A DNA stretch of 64,000 nucleotides, from positions 4,015,226-4,079,225 of the forward strand of contig CP059069.1 in the NCBI GenBank assembly GCA_017798145.1, read 5' to 3'. The position numbers were made by a program, and so were the translations under genes. The DNA comes from Akkermansiaceae bacterium (GTDB lineage: Bacteria; Verrucomicrobiota; Verrucomicrobiia; Verrucomicrobiales; Akkermansiaceae). Below the pieces are notes generated by a model. That model had not been told where the DNA came from. It ran no database searches and saw nothing but the letters and a program-made list of their open reading frames with translations. Below, one piece after another: positions 16,904-26,410 of this stretch; positions within the stretch are counted from its first letter, which is position 1; each line of letters starts with the position of its first letter.

Positions 16904-17359
16904 ATGCACATTAGTTGCGTGAGGGGATCCCCGTTGGTACGCACGTTTCTGGTTCTGGCGCTGCTTGTGGCATCGGGGATCGGCTTCGCGCGCTTGACCC
17001 ATCGAGGTGCGACATTGCCGTTAGGCCAGGTCGTGGATGCTCCCCAAACTCCGGAGAGTTCACGGATCCCGGCCAAGATTTTTCTGAGTCTCTCGCGACC
17101 TGTGGGTTCCATCGAGCTGGAGATCGGTGGTGGGGCGGTTGAGCTGACCCGCCAGGAACAATGGGATTTTTCCGGAACCGCACTCATCGATCCTTCGGAT
17201 CCGATTGTGTCCCTGAAGGCCTTGCCGAATGATCCGAAGAGGACGGGCGTCCCGCGGATGTTTGCCAAGCTCGTCGTGGAGACGGAGGGCAAGAAAACCT
17301 TCACCCACGTCTTCGACGCAACGGGTGTCATCGACGATTTCGTGGAGCTGCCGTTTTGA
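16904..17359 (+). CDS. Hypothetical membrane-anchored or secreted protein upstream of a metal ABC transporter
   Basis: 151 residues from the ATG at 16904; GTG codons a few residues later are alternative starts. An N-terminal hydrophobic stretch (VRTFLVLALLVASGIGFARL) looks like a signal anchor or an uncleaved signal peptide. The remainder is predicted to be extracytoplasmic and strand-rich (KIFLSLSRPVGSIELEIGG, MFAKLVVETEGKKTFTHVFD) and shows no domain I recognise. The last bases overlap a possible TTG start of the ABC ATPase gene, so it is probably co-transcribed. The position suggests a periplasmic accessory to metal uptake, but it does not look like the usual ZnuA/TroA-type binding protein: it is far too short and lacks a His-rich loop. 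Confidence 0.7.
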   Translation: MHISCVRGSPLVRTFLVLALLVASGIGFARLTHRGATLPLGQVVDAPQTPESSRIPAKIFLSLSRPVGSIELEIGGGAVELTRQEQWDFSGTALIDPSDPIVSLKALPNDPKRTGVPRMFAKLVVETEGKKTFTHVFDATGVIDDFVELPF

Positions 17360-17361
17360 AC

Positions 17362-18120
17362 ATGGAGGAGGATCACACAAGCCACGAATGCTGCGCGCAC
17401 CATGGACATCACCACGAACTGGTGGTCGAGGGCCTATCCGTATACTACCGCGACATCCTCGCACTCAGCGGGGTTTCGATGGCGACCTCCTGCGGAAACC
17501 GTGTGGCGCTGATCGGCCCGAAACGGGGCGGGAAATCGACTCTGCTAAAAGCGATCGCCGGGCTGGTGCCACGAAGCTCGGGCGAGATCCGTTGGCGGGG
17601 GACTGCTGTGAAAAAGTGGTCGCGTGAGTTCGCCTACCTTCCGCAGCGGGAGGAGATCGATTGGTCGTTTCCCATCACTGTCCGCGGCCTGGTCGAGATG
17701 GGGCGCTACCCACAGACCGGGTGGTGGCGGAAATTTTCCGAAGAGGACACGCGCGCCGTGGATGCTGCGTTGGAATCCCTGAACCTCAACGAACTCCATC
17801 ACAGGCAGATCCGCGAGCTTTCCGGCGGGCAGCAGCAGCGTGCGTTCCTCGCACGCGCCATCGCGCAGGAGGCGCACGTCCTGCTCCTCGACGAACCTTT
17901 CACCGGCCTCGACCGCAACGCCTCGCAGCTTCTGGGCGAGCTGCTTGAAAAACTCGCGGGCGAGGGTCGGCTCATCATCGCTTCCCACCACGACATTGCC
18001 AACGCACCGGCGCTCTTCGACGAGGTGCTTGTGCTCAACACACAACAGGTCGCGTTCGGAGCCATCGGCGATGTGCTGACCCCGCAGCTTGTCGCAGAAA
18101 CTTTTTCCCTCCCCGCCTGA
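17362..18120 (+). CDS. Metal (zinc/manganese-type) ABC transporter ATP-binding protein
   Basis: 252 residues. ABC ATPase landmarks are Walker A GPKRGGKST (52-60), Q-loop LPQ (93-95), signature LSGGQQQRAFLARAIA (153-167), Walker B VLLLDEP (173-179) and the H-loop in IIASHHDI. The family call (ZnuC/MntB/TroB-like) rests on the pairing with an ABC-3 permease. Two features are unusual. The Walker A has KRG where most relatives have NGA/NGS, still satisfying GxxxxGK[ST]. The N-terminus is rich in possible metal ligands (HTSHECCAHHGHHHE, residues 5-19). The ATG at 17362 is preferred; an in-frame TTG two codons earlier overlaps the upstream stop. The permease follows after 7 bases. No dedicated substrate-binding protein gene is adjacent. 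Confidence 0.9.
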   Translation: MEEDHTSHECCAHHGHHHELVVEGLSVYYRDILALSGVSMATSCGNRVALIGPKRGGKSTLLKAIAGLVPRSSGEIRWRGTAVKKWSREFAYLPQREEIDWSFPITVRGLVEMGRYPQTGWWRKFSEEDTRAVDAALESLNLNELHHRQIRELSGGQQQRAFLARAIAQEAHVLLLDEPFTGLDRNASQLLGELLEKLAGEGRLIIASHHDIANAPALFDEVLVLNTQQVAFGAIGDVLTPQLVAETFSLPA

Positions 18121-18127
18121 CGATCCC

Positions 18128-18982
18128 ATGTTTGAGGAATTACTAAGCAGCCCCTTCTACCAGCGCACCCTCGCGGCGGCGGCCTTCATCGGTTTCACCA
18201 ACGGGTTCTTCAGCGGCTTCGTTGTTCTGCGGCGGAACGCCCTTTCGGTTTCCGCGCTCTCCCACACCATGCTTCCCGGGATTGCGCTCGGCATCCTGGT
18301 CACCGGCGTTCTGAGCCAGTGGAATGCCTTCTTCGGCGCGATGTTCGCGGCGCTTCTCGTTGGCATGGGATCGGTTGCCGTGGCGCGGGGGAAACGGGTG
18401 GCGGAGGGGACCTCCCTGGCAGTCCTCTACACGGCGGCCTTCGCGCTCGGCGTTGCGATCCTACCGAAACTCGACACCCGTTCGGAGCTGGAGCACTGGC
18501 TCTTCGGCGACATCCTTGCGGTCGGCAACACCGACATCTGGATCGCGTTTTCCATCGGCTCGGTGATCCTGCTCGTGACCAACCTCCTCATGCGCCCGCT
18601 GCTGCTCACCCTGTTCGAGCCGAATGTGGCGGCGGCTCAGGGTGTGCCGGTGCGGGTGATGCAATACCTCGTCTTCGGCATGCTGGTGCTGGCGCTGGTG
18701 TCATCATTGCAGGCGGTCGGCTGCGTGCTTTCCGTGGGACTCCTCGTAACCCCCGCCGCGACGGTCTCGCTGCTGACCGACAAGACCTCCGCGCTGTTCT
18801 GGGGCGGTGGGCTCATCGGCGGACTCGGATCGGTCGCCGCCGTTGTCATTTCCAGCCCGCTTGGCGTCTCACCCGGCCCGGCGATTGTGATCCTTTTGGG
18901 ACTGCTGTTTATTTTAGCCTACCTCTTCAGTCCGAAGTACGGTCTGCTTTCCCCGAAATTCCTCACGAAAAACCAGACATGA
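18128..18982 (+). CDS. Metal (zinc/manganese-type) ABC transporter permease
   Basis: 284 residues and highly hydrophobic, with about eight membrane segments, matching the ABC-3 permease family (ZnuB/TroC). The N-terminal FFSGFVVLRRNALSVSALSH is a typical conserved region of these permeases. Later come SLQAVGCVLSVGLLVTPAAT and a C-terminal glycine-rich pair of helices. It would form the inner-membrane channel for zinc or manganese (possibly iron) import powered by the upstream ATPase. The start at 18128 follows the ATPase stop by 7 bases. The 3' end overlaps the phosphohexomutase start (ATGA at 18979-18982). That is translational coupling between functionally unrelated genes. Confidence 0.92.
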   Translation: MFEELLSSPFYQRTLAAAAFIGFTNGFFSGFVVLRRNALSVSALSHTMLPGIALGILVTGVLSQWNAFFGAMFAALLVGMGSVAVARGKRVAEGTSLAVLYTAAFALGVAILPKLDTRSELEHWLFGDILAVGNTDIWIAFSIGSVILLVTNLLMRPLLLTLFEPNVAAAQGVPVRVMQYLVFGMLVLALVSSLQAVGCVLSVGLLVTPAATVSLLTDKTSALFWGGGLIGGLGSVAAVVISSPLGVSPGPAIVILLGLLFILAYLFSPKYGLLSPKFLTKNQT

Positions 18983-20904
18983 ACGACCTCCCCGAACAAC
19001 TCTCCGGCGCCGTGGCATCCGGCGAACTCCTCGAATCCGCCAAGGGAAACATCGAATCGCTTCTCGCCGGCGCCGCCAGCGATCTGCCGATGAACACGGT
19101 CAAGGAACTCGTTGCTGCGGGAAATTTCGGGGAGCTCAACGACCGTTTCTTCAAGACCCTGGCCTTCGGCACCGGCGGCCTGCGTGGTCGCACGATAGGT
19201 CGCACCGTCACCGCCTCCGAGCAGGGCGCGGGCGGCCCGAACGGCAGGCCGGAGTTTCCCTGCGTCGGCACGGCGACGATGAATTACTACAACGTCTCAC
19301 GCGCCGTGCGGGGGCTGATCGCCTACGTGAAATCCCATGTCGGCGAGGGCAAGAAACCGTCCTTCGCCTTCGCGCATGACACCCGCCATTTCTCCAAGGA
19401 CTTCGCCGATTTCTGCGCGAGGGTCTGCGCCGACCTCGGTTGCGACGCCTATGTCTTCGACGGCCCGCGCTCGACTCCGGAGCTTTCCTTCGCTGTCCGC
19501 CAGCTCCGTTGTGATTCGGGCGTGGTCATCACCGCCAGCCACAACCCCGCGCACGACTGCGGCTTCAAGGCATACTTCAACGACGGTGCGCAGATCGTCG
19601 AGCCTCACGCGGCGGGGATCATCGCGGAAGTCAACGCGATCACAAGCGAGCGCTACGACGCGCTGCCGGAAGGCGAGCGGGGCAAGGTCACGGTGCTGGG
19701 CGCGGACTTCGATGGGAAGTACGTCACCCTTTTGAAAACCCTGCTGCTCCAGCCGAATCTGTTAGATAAGGCGCCGATCAAGGTGGTTTTCACCAACCTC
19801 CACGGCACCGGCGGGCACATCAATGTGCCCATGCTGCGAGGGCTCGGCTTCGAGGTGCTCACCGTGCCGGAGCAGGACATCCAGGATGGGCGCTTCCCCA
19901 CCGTGGAATCGCCGAATCCCGAGAACGGCCCGGCGCTTCGGATGGCCATCGAGCTCGCCGACAGGGAGGGCGCGGAGATCGTGATCGGAACGGATCCGGA
20001 TGCGGACCGGATGGGTGTCGCCGTGCGCGATGCCTCCGGGGAAATGGTGCTTCTCACAGGAAACCAGATCGGCTCGCTGATGGCCTGGTATCGCCTCAGG
20101 AGCATGTTCGACCTCGGTTGGCTGACCAACGCGAACCGCAGCCGTGGGGTGATCGTGAAAACCTTTGTCACGACGGAACTCCAGCGCGCCATCGCGGATT
20201 CCTTCGGCGTCTCCGTTGTCGATACCCTCACCGGCTTCAAATACATCGCCGCGAAGCTCAGGAAATACGAGGATGCGATCCCCGCGGATCGCAAGGGCGA
20301 CTACCGCTCGCTTTCCCAGGAGTCCACCCGTGCGCTGCGTCTTGAGTTTTCACGATTCTTCGTCTTCGGCGGTGAGGAAAGCTACGGCTACCTGGGTTCC
20401 GACGCGGTGCGCGACAAGGATGCGAACGGTGCGACCCTGATGTTCGCGGAGGTGGCGGCCTACGCGAAATCCGTCGGGAAATCACTGCCGGAGTTGTTGG
20501 ACGACCTCTACAAAGAGTTCGGCTATTACCAGGAGATCGGCAAGTCCCTGACCATGGAAGGCGCCGACGGAGCGGCGAAGATCCAGGCGCTGGCAAGCTC
20601 CTATGCCAACAACCCGCCGACGGAGATAGCCGGATCGGAGGTCACCCGTTTCCGCGATTTCTCCGCCCAAGACATCTACGATCAGGAAGGCGACCCACTG
20701 CCCAAGGAGAAAATGCTCTTCTTTGACCTTGCCGATGGCCGTTCCTTCGCCGTCCGCCCCTCCGGCACCGAGCCGAAGATCAAGTACTACCTCTTCGGGA
20801 AATCCGATGTCGGCGACGACCTCGCGGAAACGAAAGCCAAGGTCGCCGCCTCCCTGGATTCCCTCTGGGCATGGATCGGGGGGGACGCGAAGGGCAGGGG
20901 GTGA
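18979..20904 (+). CDS. Phospho-sugar mutase (phosphoglucomutase-type alpha-D-phosphohexomutase)
   Basis: 641 residues, interconverting 1- and 6-phosphorylated hexoses. The four family signatures are present: the phosphoserine loop TASHNPAHD with Ser187, the metal loop GTDPDADR (337-344), the sugar-specificity loop GGEESYGYL and the phosphate-binding RPSGTEPKIKYY near the C-terminus. GEESYG and the length, greater than bacterial PgmA/GlmM, fit the PGM/PMM group that includes PGM2-like enzymes with glucose-1-phosphate or mixed specificity. The ATG at 18979 is supported by family length and by its overlap with the permease stop; an open frame continues 220 codons upstream but only as a shadow of the permease gene. 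Confidence 0.93.
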   Translation: MNDLPEQLSGAVASGELLESAKGNIESLLAGAASDLPMNTVKELVAAGNFGELNDRFFKTLAFGTGGLRGRTIGRTVTASEQGAGGPNGRPEFPCVGTATMNYYNVSRAVRGLIAYVKSHVGEGKKPSFAFAHDTRHFSKDFADFCARVCADLGCDAYVFDGPRSTPELSFAVRQLRCDSGVVITASHNPAHDCGFKAYFNDGAQIVEPHAAGIIAEVNAITSERYDALPEGERGKVTVLGADFDGKYVTLLKTLLLQPNLLDKAPIKVVFTNLHGTGGHINVPMLRGLGFEVLTVPEQDIQDGRFPTVESPNPENGPALRMAIELADREGAEIVIGTDPDADRMGVAVRDASGEMVLLTGNQIGSLMAWYRLRSMFDLGWLTNANRSRGVIVKTFVTTELQRAIADSFGVSVVDTLTGFKYIAAKLRKYEDAIPADRKGDYRSLSQESTRALRLEFSRFFVFGGEESYGYLGSDAVRDKDANGATLMFAEVAAYAKSVGKSLPELLDDLYKEFGYYQEIGKSLTMEGADGAAKIQALASSYANNPPTEIAGSEVTRFRDFSAQDIYDQEGDPLPKEKMLFFDLADGRSFAVRPSGTEPKIKYYLFGKSDVGDDLAETKAKVAASLDSLWAWIGGDAKGRG

Positions 20905-20982
20905 ACCGAAGGAATCCTGCCGACCACCCCTGGTTACTTTCCGTAGGATTCGAGCCGCCCGGCGCGTAGGAAGCCCCAACCC

Positions 20983-22338
20983 ATGATCACCAAACTCTCC
21001 GTTTTCGCTGCGCCCTGCCTCGCCGCCACCCTATCCGCAGCCGCGCCGCGCCCGAATTTCCTTTTCGTCATCGCCGACGACCAGCGCTGGGATGCGATGG
21101 GTGCCGTCCAGCGCGAGCAGGGCGCGAAGGCGCGCTTCCCGTGGTTCGAGACGCCATCCATGGATCGCCTCGCGGCGGGCGGCGTCCGTTTCCGCAACGC
21201 CTTCATCACCCACTCGATCTGCTCCCCCGGCCGCGCCGGTTTCCTGACCGGCCAGCACAGCCATGTGAACGGCATCATGGACAACAACACGCCGTTCCCG
21301 GAAAACTCGGTCACCCACGCCACGCTTCTGCGGGACGCCGGCTACCGCACCGCCTACTTCGGGAAATGGCACATGGGACACCAGAAGGGGCAGCGCCCCG
21401 GCTTCATGCACTCCGCCAGCTTCATCGGCCAGGGCGTCTATCAGGACTGCCCCTTCGAGATCAACGGCGTGATGACACCCACCACGGGCTGGGTCGATGA
21501 TGTCAGCACGGATCTGGCCATCGCCTGGCTCAGGGAAAACCGCTCCAAAGCCTTTTCCATGGTCGTCGGCTACAAGAGCCCGCACAACCGGCGTGGCGGC
21601 GAAAACCTGCCCGAGCGCTTGCGCGGAGCCTACGAGGGGAAAACCACCCGCCCCACGCCCAACTGCGACATCGCGGCCGTCTATCACAAGCCCCTCACCG
21701 AAGCCGACAAGGGCCGAGAGCGCGGGCTTTCCGCGAACTCCGTGCACCTCGATTACCTGCGCCACATCAAGGGCATCGACGAGAACCTCGGCCGCCTGCT
21801 CGACAGCCTCGACGAGCTCGGCCTCGCCGAGGATACCGTGGTCGTCTACACCAGCGACAACGGCTACTTCCTGGGCGAGCGCGGCCTCGGCGACAAGCGC
21901 GCCCTCTACGAGGAAGGCCTGCGCCTGCCTTTCATAGTCCGCTACCCCCGCCTGTTCCCGAAGGGGAAAACGGTTGATGAAATGGTGCTCAACATCGACC
22001 TCGCCCCGACCTATCTCGATCTCGCCGGGCTGCCCGCCCAGCCCGCGATGCACGGGCGCAGCTTCAAGGCGCTCGCCGAGGGCGAAACGCCTCCGGACTG
22101 GCGCACATCTTTCCTTTCCTTCTACCGCAAGGAGCTCGGCGACACCCCCACCTGCCGCGCGATCCGCACTGCGGACGCCAAGCTCATCGTTTATCCGAAC
22201 CGCCCCGAGTGGAACGAGGTCTATGACCTGGCAAACGATCCCTACGAGCTCAACCGACTCCCCGCAGATGGAGCGCTCGGCACCCGCCTCCAGGCCGAGT
22301 TGCAAAAGCGGATGGATGCCGTCGGTTTCAGCCAATGA
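20983..22338 (+). CDS. Secreted sulfatase (type I, formylglycine-dependent)
   Basis: 451 residues. A signal peptide (MITKLSVFAAPCLAATLSAAA) precedes NFLFVIADDQRWDA, whose paired aspartates bind calcium. The catalytic cysteine is Cys80 in C-S-P-G-R (80-84), the sulfatase C-x-P-x-R motif matured to formylglycine by a sulfatase-modifying enzyme. Later metal and sulfate residues fall in YFGKWHMGH and VVYTSDNGYFLGERGL. It would remove sulfate esters from polysaccharides in the periplasm or outside the cell. This is a common role in Verrucomicrobiota feeding on algal or mucin glycans. The specific substrate is unknown. No anaerobic or FGE-type maturase gene is in the window, so maturation must come from elsewhere. 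The gene begins 78 bases after the mutase. Confidence 0.94.
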   Translation: MITKLSVFAAPCLAATLSAAAPRPNFLFVIADDQRWDAMGAVQREQGAKARFPWFETPSMDRLAAGGVRFRNAFITHSICSPGRAGFLTGQHSHVNGIMDNNTPFPENSVTHATLLRDAGYRTAYFGKWHMGHQKGQRPGFMHSASFIGQGVYQDCPFEINGVMTPTTGWVDDVSTDLAIAWLRENRSKAFSMVVGYKSPHNRRGGENLPERLRGAYEGKTTRPTPNCDIAAVYHKPLTEADKGRERGLSANSVHLDYLRHIKGIDENLGRLLDSLDELGLAEDTVVVYTSDNGYFLGERGLGDKRALYEEGLRLPFIVRYPRLFPKGKTVDEMVLNIDLAPTYLDLAGLPAQPAMHGRSFKALAEGETPPDWRTSFLSFYRKELGDTPTCRAIRTADAKLIVYPNRPEWNEVYDLANDPYELNRLPADGALGTRLQAELQKRMDAVGFSQ

Positions 22339-22390
22339 GGTCGGGGAGGGAACCAAGGCCGAGGGAACAGCCATGCCCAAGAGTGACGGG

Positions 22391-22434
22391 ATCGATCTGT
22401 TTCCAGCCATTCGGGAGGTCATCGATCTGTTTCC
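22391..22434. repeat. Direct repeat of ATCGATCTGTTTCC, 30-bp period
   Basis: Two exact 14-bp copies of ATCGATCTGTTTCC start at 22391 and 22421, separated by 16 unrelated bases. Multiple short repeats ending in TGTTTCC-like sequence occur at the ends of some insertion sequences, for example the IS21 group, so this may be the scar of a lost element. No transposase fragment is present nearby, and the assignment is only a guess. Confidence 0.6.
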
Positions 22435-22516
22435 GAATCGTCCCTGCCATTGGCCGGGATACCTGTTGTTGAGGGCTGTCTCATTCGGCCGCATCCGCAT
22501 AGCCCCTGTATCAACG

Positions 22517-22690
22517 ATGAGAAAGCAACCCGGCACAGGGAGCGGAAATCGGAAGACTCATTGCGGCATTTGGCTCAGTAAGCCAGAGCATGGGGGAGTC
22601 CTGGGAGCGGAATGGGCCTTCTTGATTGGATTTCTCGTTCTGCTCACCCTTCTGGTGTTCACCGCGCCGCAATTCAATGCGATGGTCTAA
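22517..22690 (+). CDS. Possible 57-residue membrane peptide
   Basis: An ATG-started frame of 57 residues with a basic, polar N-terminus (MRKQPGTGSGNRK) and one hydrophobic C-terminal segment (EWAFLIGFLVLLTLLVF). The transmembrane-like stretch is the only coding argument. There is no clear ribosome-binding site, no family that I recognise, and it lies in a spacer that may carry insertion-sequence debris. It may be non-coding. Confidence 0.25.
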   Translation: MRKQPGTGSGNRKTHCGIWLSKPEHGGVLGAEWAFLIGFLVLLTLLVFTAPQFNAMV

Positions 22691-22737
22691 CCAGGCACCA
22701 ATCCCAAACCTGCCCGGCCGCGACGGCTTGCGGTCGT

Positions 22738-24354
<1,617 letters not shown>

Positions 24355-24375
24355 AAAAACTTCAAATTCTGAATT

Positions 24376-25134
24376 TCAATTCTCAAGGCGGAGGATGCGT
24401 TCGATATCCGCCGCTTGTTCCGGGGTATCGACGCCGGGGGAGGTGTCGGAGGTGATGAGGACGCGGATGCTTGCGCCGTTCTCGAGGGCGCGGAGCTGCT
24501 CGAGGGACTCCGCTTGCTCCAGCGGGGAGGGCGGCCAGGTGACGAAGGTTTCGAGGAAGTCGCGGCGGTATCCGTAGATTCCCTTGTGGCGCAGGACTTG
24601 CAGGCCGGGGACGGGGTTGCGAAAAAAGGGCAGGGGCGAGCGGGAGAAGTAGAGGGCGTGGCCGTTGGCCTTGAGCACGGTTTTCACCACGTTCGGATCG
24701 GCCGCCGCCGGATCCGCTGGATCGAGTGGGTTCGCGGCGGTGACCATGTGCAGGTCGGGATCGTCGATGAGCGCCTGCGCGAGTTCGTCGATCAGGGCGG
24801 GGTCAATGAGGGGCTCGTCGCCCTGGATGTTGATGATGTGGGTGGCTTCCGGGATCGCCTTCGCGGCTTCCGCAAGGCGGTCGGTGCCGGTCGGGTGGTC
24901 TGGCGATGTCATCACCGCCCTCCCCCCGAAGGTGGCGACGGCATCGGCGATGCGGCTGTCATCGGTGGCGACGATGACCTGGGAAAGCAGTTTCGCGCCC
25001 TGGCAGCGCTCCCATACATGCTGGATGAGTGTTTTCCCGGCGATGGGGTGGAGGGGTTTCCCGGGGAAGCGCGTGGAGCCCCATCTGGCGGGCAGTATGC
25101 CGATGACATGTTGGCTTTGGGCTTTCTCTGACAC
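24376..25134 (-). CDS. kdsB: 3-deoxy-manno-octulosonate cytidylyltransferase
   Basis: 252 residues from a GTG at 25134, chosen because the family start (VSEKAQSQHVIGILPARWGS) coincides with it. A longer in-frame ATG at 25215 would add 27 residues unlike the family. Motifs are LPARWGSTRFPGKPL (nucleotide-binding), ATDDSRIADAV, MTSPDHPTGTDR and NIQGDEPLI. The enzyme activates Kdo with CTP for lipopolysaccharide inner-core synthesis, which implies a Gram-negative outer membrane with Kdo-containing LPS. It leads the kdsB-pyrG operon and diverges from the gene at 25295 across 160 bases. Confidence 0.93.
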   Translation of the reverse strand: MSEKAQSQHVIGILPARWGSTRFPGKPLHPIAGKTLIQHVWERCQGAKLLSQVIVATDDSRIADAVATFGGRAVMTSPDHPTGTDRLAEAAKAIPEATHIINIQGDEPLIDPALIDELAQALIDDPDLHMVTAANPLDPADPAAADPNVVKTVLKANGHALYFSRSPLPFFRNPVPGLQVLRHKGIYGYRRDFLETFVTWPPSPLEQAESLEQLRALENGASIRVLITSDTSPGVDTPEQAADIERILRLEN

Positions 25135-25294
25135 GCAATGGAATAGGTTGCGCCAAGCTATGAAGCCCGGTTCCGGACGGCAAGAACGGTTTGGGAAAAT
25201 CTTCCGCGCCGCCATGTCCCTTCCCGAAAGAATCCGCTTGATGGGTGGGGTGGTGGGGGATTGGATGGTGGGAGATTAGCGCGCCCCTCCCGAT

Positions 25295-26284
25295 ATGAGT
25301 CTCAGAAAGCAGTTGAACGACATTTTGCCCGGCCTTTTACCGAACAACCCAGCGGAGGCGATCAAGGGCACGGAGCTCATACGCCTGGCCCGCAGGAGCC
25401 TGAACGGAAATTACTCGGATGCATCGCTGCGCTACCATTTCTCCATCATGTCCTGCGATCCCGCTTCGGCGATCGCAAAAGTGGAGAAGGGTCAGGGCTA
25501 CTACCGCCGCAGCGAGCCGCTGCCGGCCTTGTCCGGGGCGCAGGAGCTGCTGGCATGGACGCAGGGGCGGCTTGAGGATCTCAGCGGCGATGAGACGACG
25601 GTGGACGGGGCGATGCTGCGCATCAGGAAGTTCCGCGCGGTCGTCACCCGTTACTACGAGATCAACGGGCGATTCCCCTTCGCATTCCGCGATCCCTTCG
25701 CCGCCACATCCCCTCTTGGGAATCTCTGGAAGTATCCCGAGCTTGTCCTCGTGGACTGGGAGACGGGCGGCTCGCCGGATGAGGAGATGTCATTGGATGA
25801 AACTATGCTTTCGTTCAAGCAGCGGCTCGGAATCGCGCCGTTCCGCCTGCATTCCGCTCGGCTCCGCCTCTCGCCTTCGTTGACGACTTACCGCGAGGAT
25901 TTTTTCCAGACCCTCTCCGTGTCGCAGTGGGCACAGGGTGGCGAGCTGATCTATGCCGGACCCATCGAGGATGAGGCCTTGGCGGACGGGCTGCGGAAGC
26001 TGAGCGCCACCTTCGGCGTGGGTGTGACATCCTTCGGCCTGACGGCGGAGGTGCTGGATGACCTGCCGCGCCCCGCGAACATCCTCAACGCCCACCCTAA
26101 GGAAACGGAAGCGATCATGGCGAAGCTCGACATCACCCGCATCGCGGCGGTGCAGTCGCGCCCCCACCTTGATTGGACGGCGCTGGGCTCGATGAGATCC
26201 GAGTCGGTGGAGGCGGAGAAACTGGTCGCCTGGCTCAAGGCTTGCATCGACGGCAGGAAGGCGGAGCCTTTCAAGGACGAGTGA
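25295..26284 (+). CDS. Conserved hypothetical protein, unknown function
   Basis: 329 residues with no signal peptide or membrane segment. The N-terminal ~75 residues (ELIRLARRSLNGNYSDASLRYHFSIM, then VEKGQGYYRRSE) look like a winged-helix-type fold. The middle carries RFPFAFRDPFAATSPLGNLWKYPELVLVDWE; an acidic residue before a hydrophobic strand ending in an acidic position recalls the restriction-endonuclease-like core, but no clear PD-(D/E)xK triad can be pointed out. The C-terminal third is alpha/beta. I cannot name it. It stands alone: the kdsB gene diverges upstream, and the next operon begins 126 bases downstream. Confidence 0.75.
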   Translation: MSLRKQLNDILPGLLPNNPAEAIKGTELIRLARRSLNGNYSDASLRYHFSIMSCDPASAIAKVEKGQGYYRRSEPLPALSGAQELLAWTQGRLEDLSGDETTVDGAMLRIRKFRAVVTRYYEINGRFPFAFRDPFAATSPLGNLWKYPELVLVDWETGGSPDEEMSLDETMLSFKQRLGIAPFRLHSARLRLSPSLTTYREDFFQTLSVSQWAQGGELIYAGPIEDEALADGLRKLSATFGVGVTSFGLTAEVLDDLPRPANILNAHPKETEAIMAKLDITRIAAVQSRPHLDWTALGSMRSESVEAEKLVAWLKACIDGRKAEPFKDE

Positions 26285-26410
26285 CGCGGTTTTGAATTCC
26301 CGCAAAGGGAAGGTAAAATCCCGGCACGAATGAGAAATCTGCTGGATTTGCGGCGTATCCCTGCAAGAGTTGAGCAACCTTAGAGTGCATCCCGGTGCCG
26401 CCTAGAGAAG

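Larger units (their letters stand above)
22339..22737. other. Gene-poor spacer with a repeated 14-mer
   Basis: About 400 bases between the sulfatase stop and the convergent pyrG stop. It contains a directly repeated 14-mer (22391-22404 and 22421-22434) and one short open frame (22517-22690). Otherwise I see nothing convincing: no tRNA-like folding and no T-tailed hairpin. Confidence 0.6.

Noticed and set aside
16904..17359. Zinc-binding ZnuA-type protein
   Set aside because: About 150 residues with no His-rich loop or two-lobed fold, whereas ZnuA-type proteins have about 300.
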